DNA of 51,663 nt from Actinokineospora spheciospongiae (GTDB lineage: Bacteria; Actinomycetota; Actinomycetes; Mycobacteriales; Pseudonocardiaceae). This document shows, one piece after another, positions 1-8,866 of this stretch; within the stretch, counting starts at the first letter, position 1, and every line of letters begins with the position of its first letter. The notes beneath the pieces are model-generated. The model made no database searches, had not been told where the DNA came from, and was given only the letters and a program-made list of their open reading frames with translations. Made by a program: the position numbers and the translations under genes. Location: NCBI RefSeq assembly GCF_000564855.1, contig NZ_AYXG01000118.1, positions 1 to 51,663 of the forward strand, read 5' to 3'.

Positions 1-647
1 GGTGGAGCGTGATGGGCAGTCGGGCGAGTGGGTGAGTGAGTGGGTGAGGTGGATCGGGGCGGAGCTGAGGTCGGGCGGGGTGAGGTGAGGAGGGGTGAAG
101 TGTCCTTTGTGGCAATCGGCTGTTGCCGCACTGGGAATGATCTTGATGGGTGACCGTCCACCGGTGGGGCGTTGTTAACTGTGCGTTGCGATGTTCTCCG
201 GATCTATCGAATGGGTGAATGAGTGTGGAGGATTGAAGGGGCTTCCTCGACGGCGCGGGCGGGCTGTTGGCGTTCATTGGTCTGGTGCCCGCGATCGGGG
301 CTGGAGGGGGGTGTGCGGTTTGCCGGGATCGCTGTTCGGGATCGAGGACCGGGGTGCGACCTGGGCGGGTGGGGGTCGATTGGCCCAGTGGGTGGTCCTG
401 GTCGGGGCGCTGCGAGTGCTCTCAGTGGGTGGGATTGACGGGTGGGCGGGTGGGGTTGGTCTTGATGGGGGATGGCGTGAAAATTGTTCTCGTTTGGGGT
501 TGGTGAGTCTTCATGGCGGAAAGGGGGTGCGCTTTCGGGGAGTGCGTGCGGGGTATCAGGCAGTTGGTGACAACTTTCATGTTCCGGCCGTGGAATGGTT
601 CAGCGGTGGACCTGGGAAACGGGCGGTACCGGATCGGGGGATGACGC
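1..647. other. G/T-rich non-coding stretch upstream of the CocE-like hydrolase
   Basis: I see no supportable gene here. The plus strand is strongly G-rich and full of GTGAG/GTGGG runs. Open frames crossing it give low-complexity Gly/Arg/Trp-rich translations without domains, so they are treated as chance frames. It probably holds the promoter and leader of the next gene and perhaps the far end of an off-window gene. Confidence 0.5.
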
Positions 648-683
648 TTGTCGGACCAAGTGGTTGCGAGGTACAAACACCGA

Positions 684-2609
684 ATGCCCGCCCTCCCCGC
701 CTTCCTTTCCCGCTTTCTCGCCGTCGCCCTGCTGGCCGGGTTGTGCCTGGTCGGCTCCGGGCCGGTGGCCGTCGCCGACTGGACTCCCGCGCCCGCCTCC
801 TACGGGATGGGCGAGCAGCGGGAGGTGCCGGTCACCATGGCCGACGGCACCGTGCTGCGCGCCGACGTCTACTTCCCCACCAGACCTGACGGCACAGCCG
901 CCCCGGGGTCGTTCCCCGTGGTGCTGACCCAGACGCCCTACGGCGCGTTGATGAGTGCGGCGCCGGGGTTGACCGATCCGGATGCGGGGCTGACCCTGCT
1001 CGGTGGTGGGAACAAGTACCTGGTGCAGCGCGGGTACATCAACGTGATCGTCGACGTTCGGGGGACCGGGGGGTCGCAGGGGACCTGGGACTTCCTCGGG
1101 CAGCGGGAGGCCCAGGACGGGGCTGCGCTCGTCCGGTGGGCGGCCGCGCTGCCGAACTCCAGTGGGGTCGTGGGGCTGGATGGGGCCTCGTACATGGCCA
1201 TCAACCAGTTCTTCACCGTCGCCGAGTTGGGGCCGGGGTCGCCGGTGAAGGCGATGTTTCCGATGGTGCCCAGCATTGATCCCTACCGGGACATGGTTTT
1301 CCCCGGCGGGAACTTCGGGGCGGCGTCCAATGTGGTCTACCTGGCCCTCACCGGGTTCATGCAGTTGGTCAACGCCGTCACGGCGGGCAACCCGGACCTG
1401 CTGGTGGTGCTGTTGCAGCGGGTGGCGGGGCTGCTGACCTTCCACGTCAGCACGCTCCTCCAGGGCACGACCGACGGTGAACTCGTCTACGACGGGGCCT
1501 ACTGGCAGGCGCGCAGCCCGCGCGGTGTGCTCGACGACGTGGTCCGCTCCGGGGTGCCCATCCAGATGATGGGCGGGTGGGACGACGTGTTCGAGCGCGG
1601 CCAGCTCCACCTCTACAACGACCTCCAGTCGATCGCGGCGGGTGGGCGGGCCGGGCAGCCGATGCGGCCGGAGCAGGCCGTGGACCCCCGGTACCGGTTG
1701 ACGATGGGGCCGTGGCACCACGTCACCGTCGGGTCCGGGATCGACGTGGACCGGTTGCGGTTGCAGTGGTTCGACCACTACCTCAAGGGCCTCGACACCG
1801 GGATCGGCGGGCCGACGCTGCGGCTGAACGAGGTCGGCACCGACCGGTGGGTGGGGGCGACGCACTTCCCGTTCCCGCAGGCCACTCCGACCGCGCTCTA
1901 CCCGCGCGCCAACGGGGGGCTGTCCACCACCGCCTCGACCACGTCCGGCTCCGACACGATCATCTATACGCCCGCCGCCGTCCCGTGCAACCGGGGGTTG
2001 GACCAGGCGACCGCCGGTGGGCTGGTCGCGGTGTTCAACGCGTTGCGGATTCCGCCGCCGTGCGCGCACAACGACAACCTCACCCAGTTGCCGCTGCTGG
2101 GGCAGACCTACACGACCGAACCGTTCAGCACGCCGCAGGTGATCGCCGGGCCGATGTCGGCTTCGATCGTGGCCACGTCCAGCCGGGCGGACACGCAGTT
2201 CGCCGTGACCGTCTCCACCGTCGCGCCGAACGGGGTGTCCACGCCGGTGAGCAGCGGGTCGCTGCTGGGGTCGCAGCGGGCGGTCGACGAGGCGCAGAGC
2301 TGGCGGGCGCCGGACGGGAACTACCTGCTGCCCTACCACCCGTTCACCCGGGAGGCGGCGCAGCCGGTGCCGGTGTTCTCCCGGGTGCGCTACGACATCG
2401 AGGTGCCCACGACGGTGGCCCGGGTCGAAGCCGGGCACCGGCTGCGGGTGACCGTGTCCAGCGCCGACACGCCCCGGCTGCTGTCCACGCCGCTGGACCT
2501 GCTCAACCAGCTCGGCGGGGTCTACGGGATCAAGTGGGGGCCGGGCGGGTCGCTCGTGGAGATCCCGCTGGCACCCGTGGACGCGTTCGCGGAGGCCCCG
2601 CCCGCTTGA
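684..2609 (+). CDS. Secreted CocE/NonD-type alpha/beta hydrolase (X-Pro dipeptidyl-peptidase S15-like)
   Basis: Predicted 641-residue secreted serine hydrolase. The family cleaves esters, amides or X-Pro peptides. Residues 1-31 form a Sec signal peptide ending near AVA. The catalytic-core motif G-A-S-Y places the nucleophile at about Ser169. GGWDD (Asp300/301) and PWHH (His345/346) fit the acid and base of the CocE family, and the C-terminal third fits the jelly-roll PepX_C domain. I chose ATG 684 because it starts cleanly at the signal peptide; an in-frame TTG at 648 would add 12 residues. The gene converges on the adenylation gene at 2767 and is separated from it by a hairpin. A role in the cluster (for instance trimming a peptide outside the cell) is only a guess. 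Confidence 0.85.
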   Translation: MPALPAFLSRFLAVALLAGLCLVGSGPVAVADWTPAPASYGMGEQREVPVTMADGTVLRADVYFPTRPDGTAAPGSFPVVLTQTPYGALMSAAPGLTDPDAGLTLLGGGNKYLVQRGYINVIVDVRGTGGSQGTWDFLGQREAQDGAALVRWAAALPNSSGVVGLDGASYMAINQFFTVAELGPGSPVKAMFPMVPSIDPYRDMVFPGGNFGAASNVVYLALTGFMQLVNAVTAGNPDLLVVLLQRVAGLLTFHVSTLLQGTTDGELVYDGAYWQARSPRGVLDDVVRSGVPIQMMGGWDDVFERGQLHLYNDLQSIAAGGRAGQPMRPEQAVDPRYRLTMGPWHHVTVGSGIDVDRLRLQWFDHYLKGLDTGIGGPTLRLNEVGTDRWVGATHFPFPQATPTALYPRANGGLSTTASTTSGSDTIIYTPAAVPCNRGLDQATAGGLVAVFNALRIPPPCAHNDNLTQLPLLGQTYTTEPFSTPQVIAGPMSASIVATSSRADTQFAVTVSTVAPNGVSTPVSSGSLLGSQRAVDEAQSWRAPDGNYLLPYHPFTREAAQPVPVFSRVRYDIEVPTTVARVEAGHRLRVTVSSADTPRLLSTPLDLLNQLGGVYGIKWGPGGSLVEIPLAPVDAFAEAPPA

Positions 2610-2693
2610 GGTCTGCCGGTCTGGGGTTCGGCCTTCCGGGGGTCGGGCTGATGGGGCTCGACCGCCTGGATCGGGGGCTGGTCGGGTCCGGGC

Positions 2694-2726
2694 GGTCGCC
2701 CGCGGTGTTCGGGGCCGCGGGCGACC
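2694..2726. terminator. Bidirectional stem-loop terminator
   Basis: Perfect 12-bp inverted repeat (2694-2705 and 2715-2726) with a 9-base loop. It lies between the convergent hydrolase (stop at 2609) and adenylation gene (stop at 2767), where a shared terminator is expected. There is no U-tract, which is common in actinomycetes. Confidence 0.65.
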
Positions 2727-2766
2727 GGTCCGGTGGTCGGGAGCACCCACCTGCCGGGGTGGCGGG

Positions 2767-4563
2767 TCAGTCGGCGTGGTTGTGGGCTCGGTCTTGGGAG
2801 TGGGGTGCGGCGAGGGTGTGGGCGTCGACCTCGGCGGCGAGGGTGGCGATGGTGACCTCGTCGGGGTCGGCGGTGGTGGTGTCGGGGGGCAGGGTGATGC
2901 CGAAGTGGTGTTCGACCCTGGACAGCAGGTGGCGCAGGGATTCGCTGGTGCCGCCGAGGGTGGCGAAGTCGTCGGTGAGGGTGGGGGTGGTCTGGGTGTT
3001 GAGGGCTTCGCGCCAGAGTTGGGTGAGCAGGTGCTGGGTGGTGGTGCGGCCGGGGTTGGCGCGGTCGACCTCGCCGTCGCGGGTGCGGGGGAGTTCGGCG
3101 ACCGGGAGGTAGCGGTGGGGGCGCAGGTGGTGGGGGAGGGCTTCGGCCACCCGGCCCGCGACCTCCAGGCGCAGCCGCTCCCACCAGACCGGGTCGCCGG
3201 TCACGCCCGGTGGGGGGACCACGTAGGCGACCAGTTCCGGGTCGCCCGTGGTGGCGGTGGTGGTGACGAGGCAGGCCTCCACCTCGGGGTGCTGGTTGAC
3301 CACCGCCTCGACCTCCGCCGGTTCCACCCGGTGGCCGCGGACGTTGAGCTGGTCGTCGGCGCGGCCCAGCCAGGCGAAGCCGCCGTCGGGGAGGGGGCGG
3401 ACGCGGTCGCCGGTGCGGAAGGTGCGCTCGCCGTCTCGGACCACGAAGCGGCGGGCGGTGCGGGCGGCCCGGTTTAGGTAGCCGCGGGCCACGCCGGGGC
3501 CGCTGACGAACAGTTCCTCGCCCGCCAGGTGGAAGGTGACGCCCGGCAGCGGGCGGCCGATGGGGCTCACCGACGGGGCGTCCAGGTCGGCGGTGGTGAG
3601 CCGGTGGCAGGAGGCGTGGACGGTCGTCTCGGTGCTGCCGTACGTGGTGACGAGCTGGGGGCCGGTGTCGCCGTGCCGGGCGAACCAGGGGCGCAGGGTT
3701 TCCACGTCCACGTGTTCACCCGCCAGGACGACCGCGCGCAGGCTGGGTGGAGTCGGGCCTGCGGCCTGGAAGTGGCGGAACGCCGTGGGGGTCTGGTTGA
3801 GCACGGTCACGGACTCGGCGGTGACCAGCGCGTGCAGGCGCCGCGCGTCGCGGGTCACCGCGCGGGGGACGACGACGAGCCTGCCCCCGTGCAGCAGGGC
3901 GCCCCACAGCTCCCAGACCGAGAGGTCGAAGCCCACCGAGTGCAGCAGGGGCCAGACGTCGTCGGCGCCGAACCCGAACCGGTGGTCGGTGGCGGTGAAC
4001 AGGTGCAGCACGCTGCGGTGCTCGACCAGCACGCCCTCGGGGGCGCCGGTGGGGCCGGAGGTGTGCATGACGTAGGCGAGGTCGGTGCCCGCGACCGGGG
4101 CGGGCGGGGTGGGGGTCGCCACCTCGTCCGGGTCGTCGATGAGGACCGCGGGGACGTCGGGGGCGAAGCCCGCGGTGCGGGTGGTGGCCAGGACCACCGG
4201 GGCGGCGCAGTCGGCCACCAGCCAGCGGATGCGCAGCTCCGGGACGGCGGGGTCGACCGGCACGTACGCGCCGCCGGACAGCGTCGCCGCGACCAGGCCG
4301 ACCACCAGGTCCAGGCCCGGGTCGGCGATCAGCGGCACCGGCGTGTCCGCGCCGACACCCGCCGCGCGCAGGGCCGCCGCCACCCGCTCCGCCCTGGCGG
4401 CCAGGTCGCGGTAGGTCAGCTCGCCGTCGTCCGCCGTCACCGCGACGCGGTCGGGGTGCTCGGCGACCGCGAGCCGGAACGCCTCCGCCAGCGACCGCGC
4501 CCGCGCGGGCGGTGGCTGCGCCCGCCGGTCTGCCCGCTGGGCCGGGGGTTCGGCGTTCGGCAT
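2767..4563 (-). CDS. A-PCP didomain protein with degenerate adenylation motifs
   Basis: 598 residues: an adenylation domain (about 25-500) followed by a carrier domain whose GGTS motif supplies the phosphopantetheine serine (about Ser540). It is a clear paralogue of the A-PCP protein encoded at 9801-11543. ATG 4563 is chosen because the AGGAG site and leader match that paralogue. Three conserved positions are changed: the A3 loop reads SGPTGAPEG, not [10 protein letters not shown]8 reads LNVRG where Lys is usual; and A10 reads DGEVDR, so the catalytic Lys is Glu at about 498 (codon 3070-3072). The frame is open and the carrier looks intact. It may therefore serve as a carrier with an inactive or strongly altered activation domain. 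Specificity-pocket residues read by eye are D-L-W-N-V-A-T-V-H, which I cannot assign. Confidence 0.85.
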   Translation of the reverse strand: MPNAEPPAQRADRRAQPPPARARSLAEAFRLAVAEHPDRVAVTADDGELTYRDLAARAERVAAALRAAGVGADTPVPLIADPGLDLVVGLVAATLSGGAYVPVDPAVPELRIRWLVADCAAPVVLATTRTAGFAPDVPAVLIDDPDEVATPTPPAPVAGTDLAYVMHTSGPTGAPEGVLVEHRSVLHLFTATDHRFGFGADDVWPLLHSVGFDLSVWELWGALLHGGRLVVVPRAVTRDARRLHALVTAESVTVLNQTPTAFRHFQAAGPTPPSLRAVVLAGEHVDVETLRPWFARHGDTGPQLVTTYGSTETTVHASCHRLTTADLDAPSVSPIGRPLPGVTFHLAGEELFVSGPGVARGYLNRAARTARRFVVRDGERTFRTGDRVRPLPDGGFAWLGRADDQLNVRGHRVEPAEVEAVVNQHPEVEACLVTTTATTGDPELVAYVVPPPGVTGDPVWWERLRLEVAGRVAEALPHHLRPHRYLPVAELPRTRDGEVDRANPGRTTTQHLLTQLWREALNTQTTPTLTDDFATLGGTSESLRHLLSRVEHHFGITLPPDTTTADPDEVTIATLAAEVDAHTLAAPHSQDRAHNHAD

Positions 4564-4669
4564 CGGTTCTCCTGCGCTGGAGCGGAATCCGGGCGACCGG
4601 CCACGGATTCGCGCTGTGGCGGAAGGGTTTCCTCGACGGTCGAGCGAAGACGCGGTGTGGGACGGGTTC

Positions 4670-4715
4670 ATGGTGGCCGGGGGGTCGGTTGTCGTCAACC
4701 ACCGTTGGTGGTACG
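4670..4715 (-). promoter_or_regulatory. Promoter of the degenerate A-PCP gene, shared type with 11658-11703
   Basis: On the minus strand, TTGACG (4698-4693), a 17-base spacer, then CACCAT (4675-4670). The 23 bases 4693-4715 match 11681-11703 at 19 positions, and both lie about 130-138 bases before the start of an A-PCP gene. Here the element contains the perfect inverted repeat ACCACC-GTT-GGTGGT next to the -35, which could be an operator. Confidence 0.55.
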
Positions 4716-4747
4716 TCACTCGTGCACGTGCGGATGCCCGGGAAAGC

Positions 4748-4784
4748 GCGAAACCCCGCTCCACGGCCGGGAGCGGGGTTTCGC
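4748..4784 (-). terminator. Stem-loop terminator after the DUF1772 gene
   Basis: Perfect 15-bp stem (4748-4762 with 4770-4784) and a 7-base loop, 14 bases beyond the stop of the minus-strand DUF1772 gene and upstream of the A-PCP promoter. Confidence 0.8.
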
Positions 4785-4798
4785 GGCGATCCCGGTGC

Positions 4799-5287
4799 TC
4801 AGGCCGAGCCCGCCGCCAGCAGCGACCAGCACATGAACGCGACCGCGGCGATGTTGAACACCGAGCGGATGTGGTTCCAGCGCGTCCACGGGCCCTCGTA
4901 GCGGGTGCGGACCCCCGCCGGGTCGGTGATGTTGCCGCGCTTGACGGTCTTGTCCAGCATGTCGTTGAGCGGGACGTTGAAGCGGCCGGTGAGCATGAAC
5001 GAGATGAAGTACGCGCCGAAGGCCAGCACCAGCGGCAGCAGGACCGACCGCTCGCCCCAGTGCAGCGCGATCGCGGCGATTCCGAACAGGACGGAGCCGA
5101 CGTAGCAGAACATGAACCAGCCGTTGAGGATGGCGGAGTTGATCCGGGCCATCACGTCGATGAAGGTGCGGTCGTCGGTGCCGCGCAGCCCGATCATGAC
5201 CGAGATGGAGAAGCCGAAGAACAGCCCGGCGACGATTCCCATGGTGATCGTGGTGAGCACCAGCAACACCACTCGGACGGTTTCCAC
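4799..5287 (-). CDS. DUF1772 (anthrone-oxygenase-like) membrane protein
   Basis: 162-residue protein with four hydrophobic segments (about 5-30, 55-75, 82-100 and 140-160). A conserved-looking loop carries NVPLND and a W-x-R-W-N-H element, both typical of the DUF1772 family. Some members (anthrone oxygenases) act on aromatic polyketides; most have no known function. The GTG start at 5287 is preceded by a purine-rich stretch. The gene stands alone between the halogenase operon and the degenerate A-PCP gene, with its own terminator. Nothing in the sequence shows its substrate. Confidence 0.75.
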   Translation of the reverse strand: METVRVVLLVLTTITMGIVAGLFFGFSISVMIGLRGTDDRTFIDVMARINSAILNGWFMFCYVGSVLFGIAAIALHWGERSVLLPLVLAFGAYFISFMLTGRFNVPLNDMLDKTVKRGNITDPAGVRTRYEGPWTRWNHIRSVFNIAAVAFMCWSLLAAGSA

Positions 5288-5418
5288 GACTCAAGCACCC
5301 CCTGGGTGGCAAGAACAGATCGGACTTTCCACCCATATTCAACCGGTCGCCGCCACCGGGGTCCATACGCGACAAGCGCGGGTCTGTAAGCCTGCGTCTC
5401 GCGTTCACCCGACCGGGG

Positions 5419-6558
5419 TCAGGGGTGGTCGAGCAGGGCGGCGGCGATGAGGTCGCGCATCACCTCGCTCGGGCCCGCGGCCATGGTGGCGGCCCTGGCC
5501 TCGGCGTGCGCCCTGGCCACGGGGGAGTCGGCCGCGTAGCCGGGCGAGCCGTGCAGTTGCAGGCACCGGTCGGCGACCTCGCAGGCCAGTTCGGTGGTGA
5601 GCAGCTTGGCCATGGACGCCTCGGTCGCCGGGAGGTCGCCGCCCGCCAGCCGCCGGACCGCGTCGTAGGTCAGGTGGCGGGCGGCGTGCAGGCGGGTGGT
5701 CAGGTCGGCGATCGTGTGGCGGGGCGCCTGCCTGCTCGCCAGCGGGGCGCCGAAGGCGTGCCGGGTGCGCAGGTGGTCGCGGGTGGCGTCGAGGCAGTGC
5801 TCGATGCCGCCGAGGGCGAGGGTGGCGGCGACCAGGCGTTCGAGCTGGAAGCCGCGCATGAGGTAGTAGAAGCCGCTGTCGCGCTTGCCGATCACGTTCG
5901 AGGCGGGGACCCGGGCGGCGGTGAAGCGGAGTTCGGCCGTGGCCGCGCTGTGCCAGCCGGGTTTCTCCTGCGGGGTGGCCTCGACGCCGGGGGTGGCGGT
6001 CTCGACGACGACCAGGGACACGCCGGTGGGGCCGGTGCGGGCCTGCCCGGTGCGCGCGGCGACGACCAGGAAGTCCGCGGTGGTGCCGTTGGTGATCATG
6101 GACTTGGTGCCGTCGAGCAGGAGGTCGTCGCCGTCGGGGGTGGCGGTGACGGCGAGCGCGCCGAGGTCCGAGCCCGCCTGCGGTTCGGTGACGGCCAGCG
6201 CCGCGACCGCCGTGCCCGCGATGGCGGGGGTGAGGTACCGGTCCTTGAGCGCGGCCGACCCGTGCGCGGCGAGGTAGTGGGTGGCCATGTGGGAGTGCAC
6301 GGCCACCGCCGCCCGGAACCCGCTGTACCCGGTGCGGCCCAGTTCCTCCAGCAGCACCACCGAGCGGAACAGGTCGTCGGTGGTGTGCAGCAGCCCCAGG
6401 TAGCCCCACGACCCCAGCCGCTCCCAGGCGTCGCGGGGGATGGCGCGGGCGCGTTCCCAATCGGGCAGGTGCGGGAGGACGTGCGCGGCGAGGGTGGCCC
6501 GCACCCCGGCGCGGAACTCCTCGTGGGCCGGGGTCAGGTGCACCGAGCGCGGGGTCAT
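5419..6558 (-). CDS. Acyl-CoA-dehydrogenase-like flavoprotein of the halogenase operon
   Basis: 379 residues with the full acyl-CoA dehydrogenase fold: ALAVTEPQAGSD near 120-131, LDGTKSMITNG near 148-158, and a C-terminal helical domain. The usual C-terminal Glu (YEGTSE motif) is replaced by AAGPSE. A Glu at about 240 (QLERLV), 30 residues before AFG, sits where isovaleryl-CoA dehydrogenase carries its base. The ATG at 6558 overlaps the stop of the upstream FkbM-PCP gene, so the two are translationally coupled. In kutzneride biosynthesis a related flavoprotein (KtzA) cyclises a chlorinated aminoacyl-carrier to a cyclopropane. Here dehydrogenation or ring closure of a carrier-bound residue is a plausible inference, not shown. 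Confidence 0.85.
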   Translation of the reverse strand: MTPRSVHLTPAHEEFRAGVRATLAAHVLPHLPDWERARAIPRDAWERLGSWGYLGLLHTTDDLFRSVVLLEELGRTGYSGFRAAVAVHSHMATHYLAAHGSAALKDRYLTPAIAGTAVAALAVTEPQAGSDLGALAVTATPDGDDLLLDGTKSMITNGTTADFLVVAARTGQARTGPTGVSLVVVETATPGVEATPQEKPGWHSAATAELRFTAARVPASNVIGKRDSGFYYLMRGFQLERLVAATLALGGIEHCLDATRDHLRTRHAFGAPLASRQAPRHTIADLTTRLHAARHLTYDAVRRLAGGDLPATEASMAKLLTTELACEVADRCLQLHGSPGYAADSPVARAHAEARAATMAAGPSEVMRDLIAAALLDHP

Positions 6559-7775
6559 CGGACGGCGTCCTCCAGCGCCGCGGTCAGGTCGGCGAGGCGG
6601 GTGGCGGTGAACACCGTGTCCGGGGCCAGCACGTCCTCGCCGAGTCGGTCCTCGACCTGGGCGATGAGCCGGACGGCGGTGAGGGAGTTGCCGCCGAGGG
6701 CGAAGAAGTCGGCGTCGGGGTGCACGGCGTCGGGACCGAACAGCCCCGCCCACACCTCGGCCAGCACGGCCGCGGCCGGGGTCCGCGAACCCGCCTGCTC
6801 CTCGGGCACCTCGTCCAGGGAGCGGACGAACACGACCCGGTCGACGCCCAGTTCCGCCGCCAGGTCCGGCGGTGGCGCCCAGGTGACCCCGTTGCCGGGG
6901 CGGGCGTCGGGCCTGCGGCCGTAGACGGTGTGGCACGGGGTGTCGACCAGCCGGGGGTCCTGGTCGTGGGCGGTGGTGAACCCCTTGTCCGCCAGCAGGT
7001 CCAGGGTTCGCCGCAGGCGGCCGTCGAGGTCGTGAACCTCGACGGCGATCTGGCGGATGCGCGGCCACGTGGCGTCGTCGATGCCCGCCAGCGCCTCCTC
7101 CTCGGCCTTCTCCACGTCCAGCTTGAGCAGGTCCACGGTCCGTTCGCCGATCACCGCCGACAGTGTCGTGACCGGCACCCGCCGCACCACCGGGGCCATC
7201 CGGTCGGCGACGAGGCCGGTCAGGTCGGCGTCGGTGTCCCCGGTGACCAGGTAGGCGTGCAGCACCGCCTGGTCCTCCGCGGCGTCGGCGAAGCGGCCGG
7301 ACATGACGGTGTTGCCGGGGTAGAAGGTGAACTCCGCCTCGCCCGCCCGGTCGCCGACCGCGGCGGCGACCACGGTGACGTCGGCGCCGTGCAGCGCCGC
7401 GTTCGCCGCGACGGCAGCCGCGGCCTCCGGCAGCGGCTCCACGGCGATGATCGTCGCGCCGGGGCTGTGCGCGGCGGCGAACAGGCTGAACATCCCGATG
7501 TTGGCGCCCGCGTCGACCACCACGGCGCCGTCGGGCAGGGCGATCCCGTGCCGCAGGTAGGCGTTGTCCGCCCAGACCTCCCGGTGCAGGAACTCTGTCT
7601 CGGTGCGGTTGATCCCGGCGACCGGGAACCCCGGCACCGGCTCGTGCCAGGCCAGGGGGTCCGGCAGGGCGGTGTTCAGCGCCCGGTGCGGCAGCGGGGC
7701 GCGCACCGGGTCGGGGACGACGTAGGCGGTGCCGCCGCGGACGACGGCGGCGCTGACGGCGGGGTGCTCGGTCAT
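6555..7775 (-). CDS. FkbM-family methyltransferase fused to a carrier (PCP) domain
   Basis: 406 residues. Positions about 60-290 are an FkbM-type SAM methyltransferase (VVVDAGANIG motif at 86-95, acidic VEPL at about 112-115, and a DLLKLDVEKAE element). Residues about 325-406 form a carrier domain with LGGNSL, attachment site Ser364. FkbM enzymes usually methylate hydroxyl groups, and the built-in carrier suggests that the substrate is presented as a thioester. Start and stop overlap both neighbours by 4 bases, fixing its place in the halogenase operon. It gives this operon a second carrier besides that of the A-PCP protein, so a residue may be handed from one to the other by the acyltransferase encoded just upstream. 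Confidence 0.88.
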   Translation of the reverse strand: MTEHPAVSAAVVRGGTAYVVPDPVRAPLPHRALNTALPDPLAWHEPVPGFPVAGINRTETEFLHREVWADNAYLRHGIALPDGAVVVDAGANIGMFSLFAAAHSPGATIIAVEPLPEAAAAVAANAALHGADVTVVAAAVGDRAGEAEFTFYPGNTVMSGRFADAAEDQAVLHAYLVTGDTDADLTGLVADRMAPVVRRVPVTTLSAVIGERTVDLLKLDVEKAEEEALAGIDDATWPRIRQIAVEVHDLDGRLRRTLDLLADKGFTTAHDQDPRLVDTPCHTVYGRRPDARPGNGVTWAPPPDLAAELGVDRVVFVRSLDEVPEEQAGSRTPAAAVLAEVWAGLFGPDAVHPDADFFALGGNSLTAVRLIAQVEDRLGEDVLAPDTVFTATRLADLTAALEDAVR

Positions 7776-8866
7776 CTCGGCTCCGGGTCTGTCTGGTCGC
7801 TGTGGCGGCGGGGGTCGGGGTCGGCGATGAAGCCGGTGGCGAGGGTGAGCAGGTCCTCGCCCGCGTCGAAGGCGGACAGGTGGTCACCGGTGGGGAACTC
7901 GACCAGGGCGGCGTTCGGCAGGGCGGCGGCGACGTACCGCGACCCGGCCGGGTGCGCGGTGGTGTCGGCGCCGCTGGTGACCACCAGGGTCGGCTGCGCC
8001 GCGGCGGCGGCCAGCGGGCGGCAGTCGGTGGTCATGATCGCCCCGTTGAGGGCGCCGTAGCGGTACAGCAGCTCCGGGGTGGCGTACGGGTAGTAGAGGT
8101 GGTGGGCGATGTCCGCGCGCAGCGTCGCCAGGGCCTGCGGCCTGCGGAACAGCCCGTGCAGCGACGCCGCCTTCGCCCTGGACCGGCCCGCCATGGTCAT
8201 CAGCGCCTGGACGTCGCGCTGGTGGGCGGTCTTGGGCGCCGCCTCCCCCAGTTCGTAGTCGCCGTGCCACAGGCTCAGCGAGCCGACCCGGTCGGTGCGC
8301 GCGGCGGCGGCCAGCGCGATCGGCGCGCCCCCGCACAGGCCGACCAGGTGCGCGCCGGTCATGCCGTGCGCGTCGAGCAGGGTGAGCAGGTCGGCCGCCT
8401 GGGTGTCGACGCCGGTGGCGCCGTCGTCGAACTCCGGGGTGAACAGCCCGCGCGAGTCCCAGGTGAGCACCCGGTGCTCGCGGGAGAGCCGGTCGAGCCA
8501 GCGGGAGATGAGCCCCACCGGCATCCCGCACGCCGACACGACCACCACCGGCGGCCCGTCTGCGGGTCCGGACAGGTGGCAGCGCAGCGGCACGCCGTCG
8601 GCGGCGGGCACGACGGTGGGGACCGGCAGCGGTTCCACCGCCCCCACGGGCTCCGACCAGTCCACCCGGGACAGCCGGGCGGTGATGACCAGTTCCGCCG
8701 CCGACAGCCCCGTCACGTCCGGCACCACCGACACCCCGGGCAGGCCCAGGGTGTCGGTGAGCGCGGAGAGCACCGGCGCGGCGGCGGCGGGCAGCGCCGC
8801 CCGCTGCGGCGGGTCCAGGGCCAGCAGCAGCGGGGCGACGTCCGCGACCGCCGCGCGGGCCGTCAC
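7772..8866 (-). CDS. SyrC/CmaE-like aminoacyltransferase (alpha/beta-hydrolase fold, Cys nucleophile)
   Basis: 364 residues; the GTG start at 8866 overlaps the halogenase stop by 4 bases. About 80 N-terminal residues are unassigned. An alpha/beta-hydrolase domain follows with elbow G-L-C-G-G, so the nucleophile is Cys178 and not Ser. Asp301 and His329 fit the triad. A Cys elbow is the hallmark of SyrC and CmaE, which shuttle aminoacyl groups between carrier domains in syringomycin and coronatine biosynthesis. Next to a SyrB1/SyrB2-like pair, the natural reading is transfer of a chlorinated aminoacyl group from one carrier to another, here possibly the FkbM-PCP protein. A simple hydrolase is the alternative. 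Confidence 0.82.
   Translation of the reverse strand: MTARAAVADVAPLLLALDPPQRAALPAAAAPVLSALTDTLGLPGVSVVPDVTGLSAAELVITARLSRVDWSEPVGAVEPLPVPTVVPAADGVPLRCHLSGPADGPPVVVVSACGMPVGLISRWLDRLSREHRVLTWDSRGLFTPEFDDGATGVDTQAADLLTLLDAHGMTGAHLVGLCGGAPIALAAAARTDRVGSLSLWHGDYELGEAAPKTAHQRDVQALMTMAGRSRAKAASLHGLFRRPQALATLRADIAHHLYYPYATPELLYRYGALNGAIMTTDCRPLAAAAAQPTLVVTSGADTTAHPAGSRYVAAALPNAALVEFPTGDHLSAFDAGEDLLTLATGFIADPDPRRHSDQTDPEPR

Noticed and set aside
570-585. 11-base match ACTTTCATGTT upstream of both the CocE-like gene and the ATP-grasp gene (near 11652)
   Set aside because: Short, at different distances from the starts, and in the second case part of the opposite-strand -10 region; may be chance.
191-889. 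Open frame at the left edge
   Set aside because: Overlaps the hydrolase signal-peptide start in another frame and has a domainless Gly/Arg/Trp-rich translation.
600-2750. Long minus-strand open frame opposite the CocE-like hydrolase
   Set aside because: Arg/Pro/His-rich translation without domains; a mirror of high-GC third positions in the real gene.
5419-6558. Claim that both ACAD-like proteins are catalytically dead because the C-terminal Glu is missing
   Set aside because: Both keep a Glu 30 residues before AFG, the position used by isovaleryl-CoA dehydrogenase.
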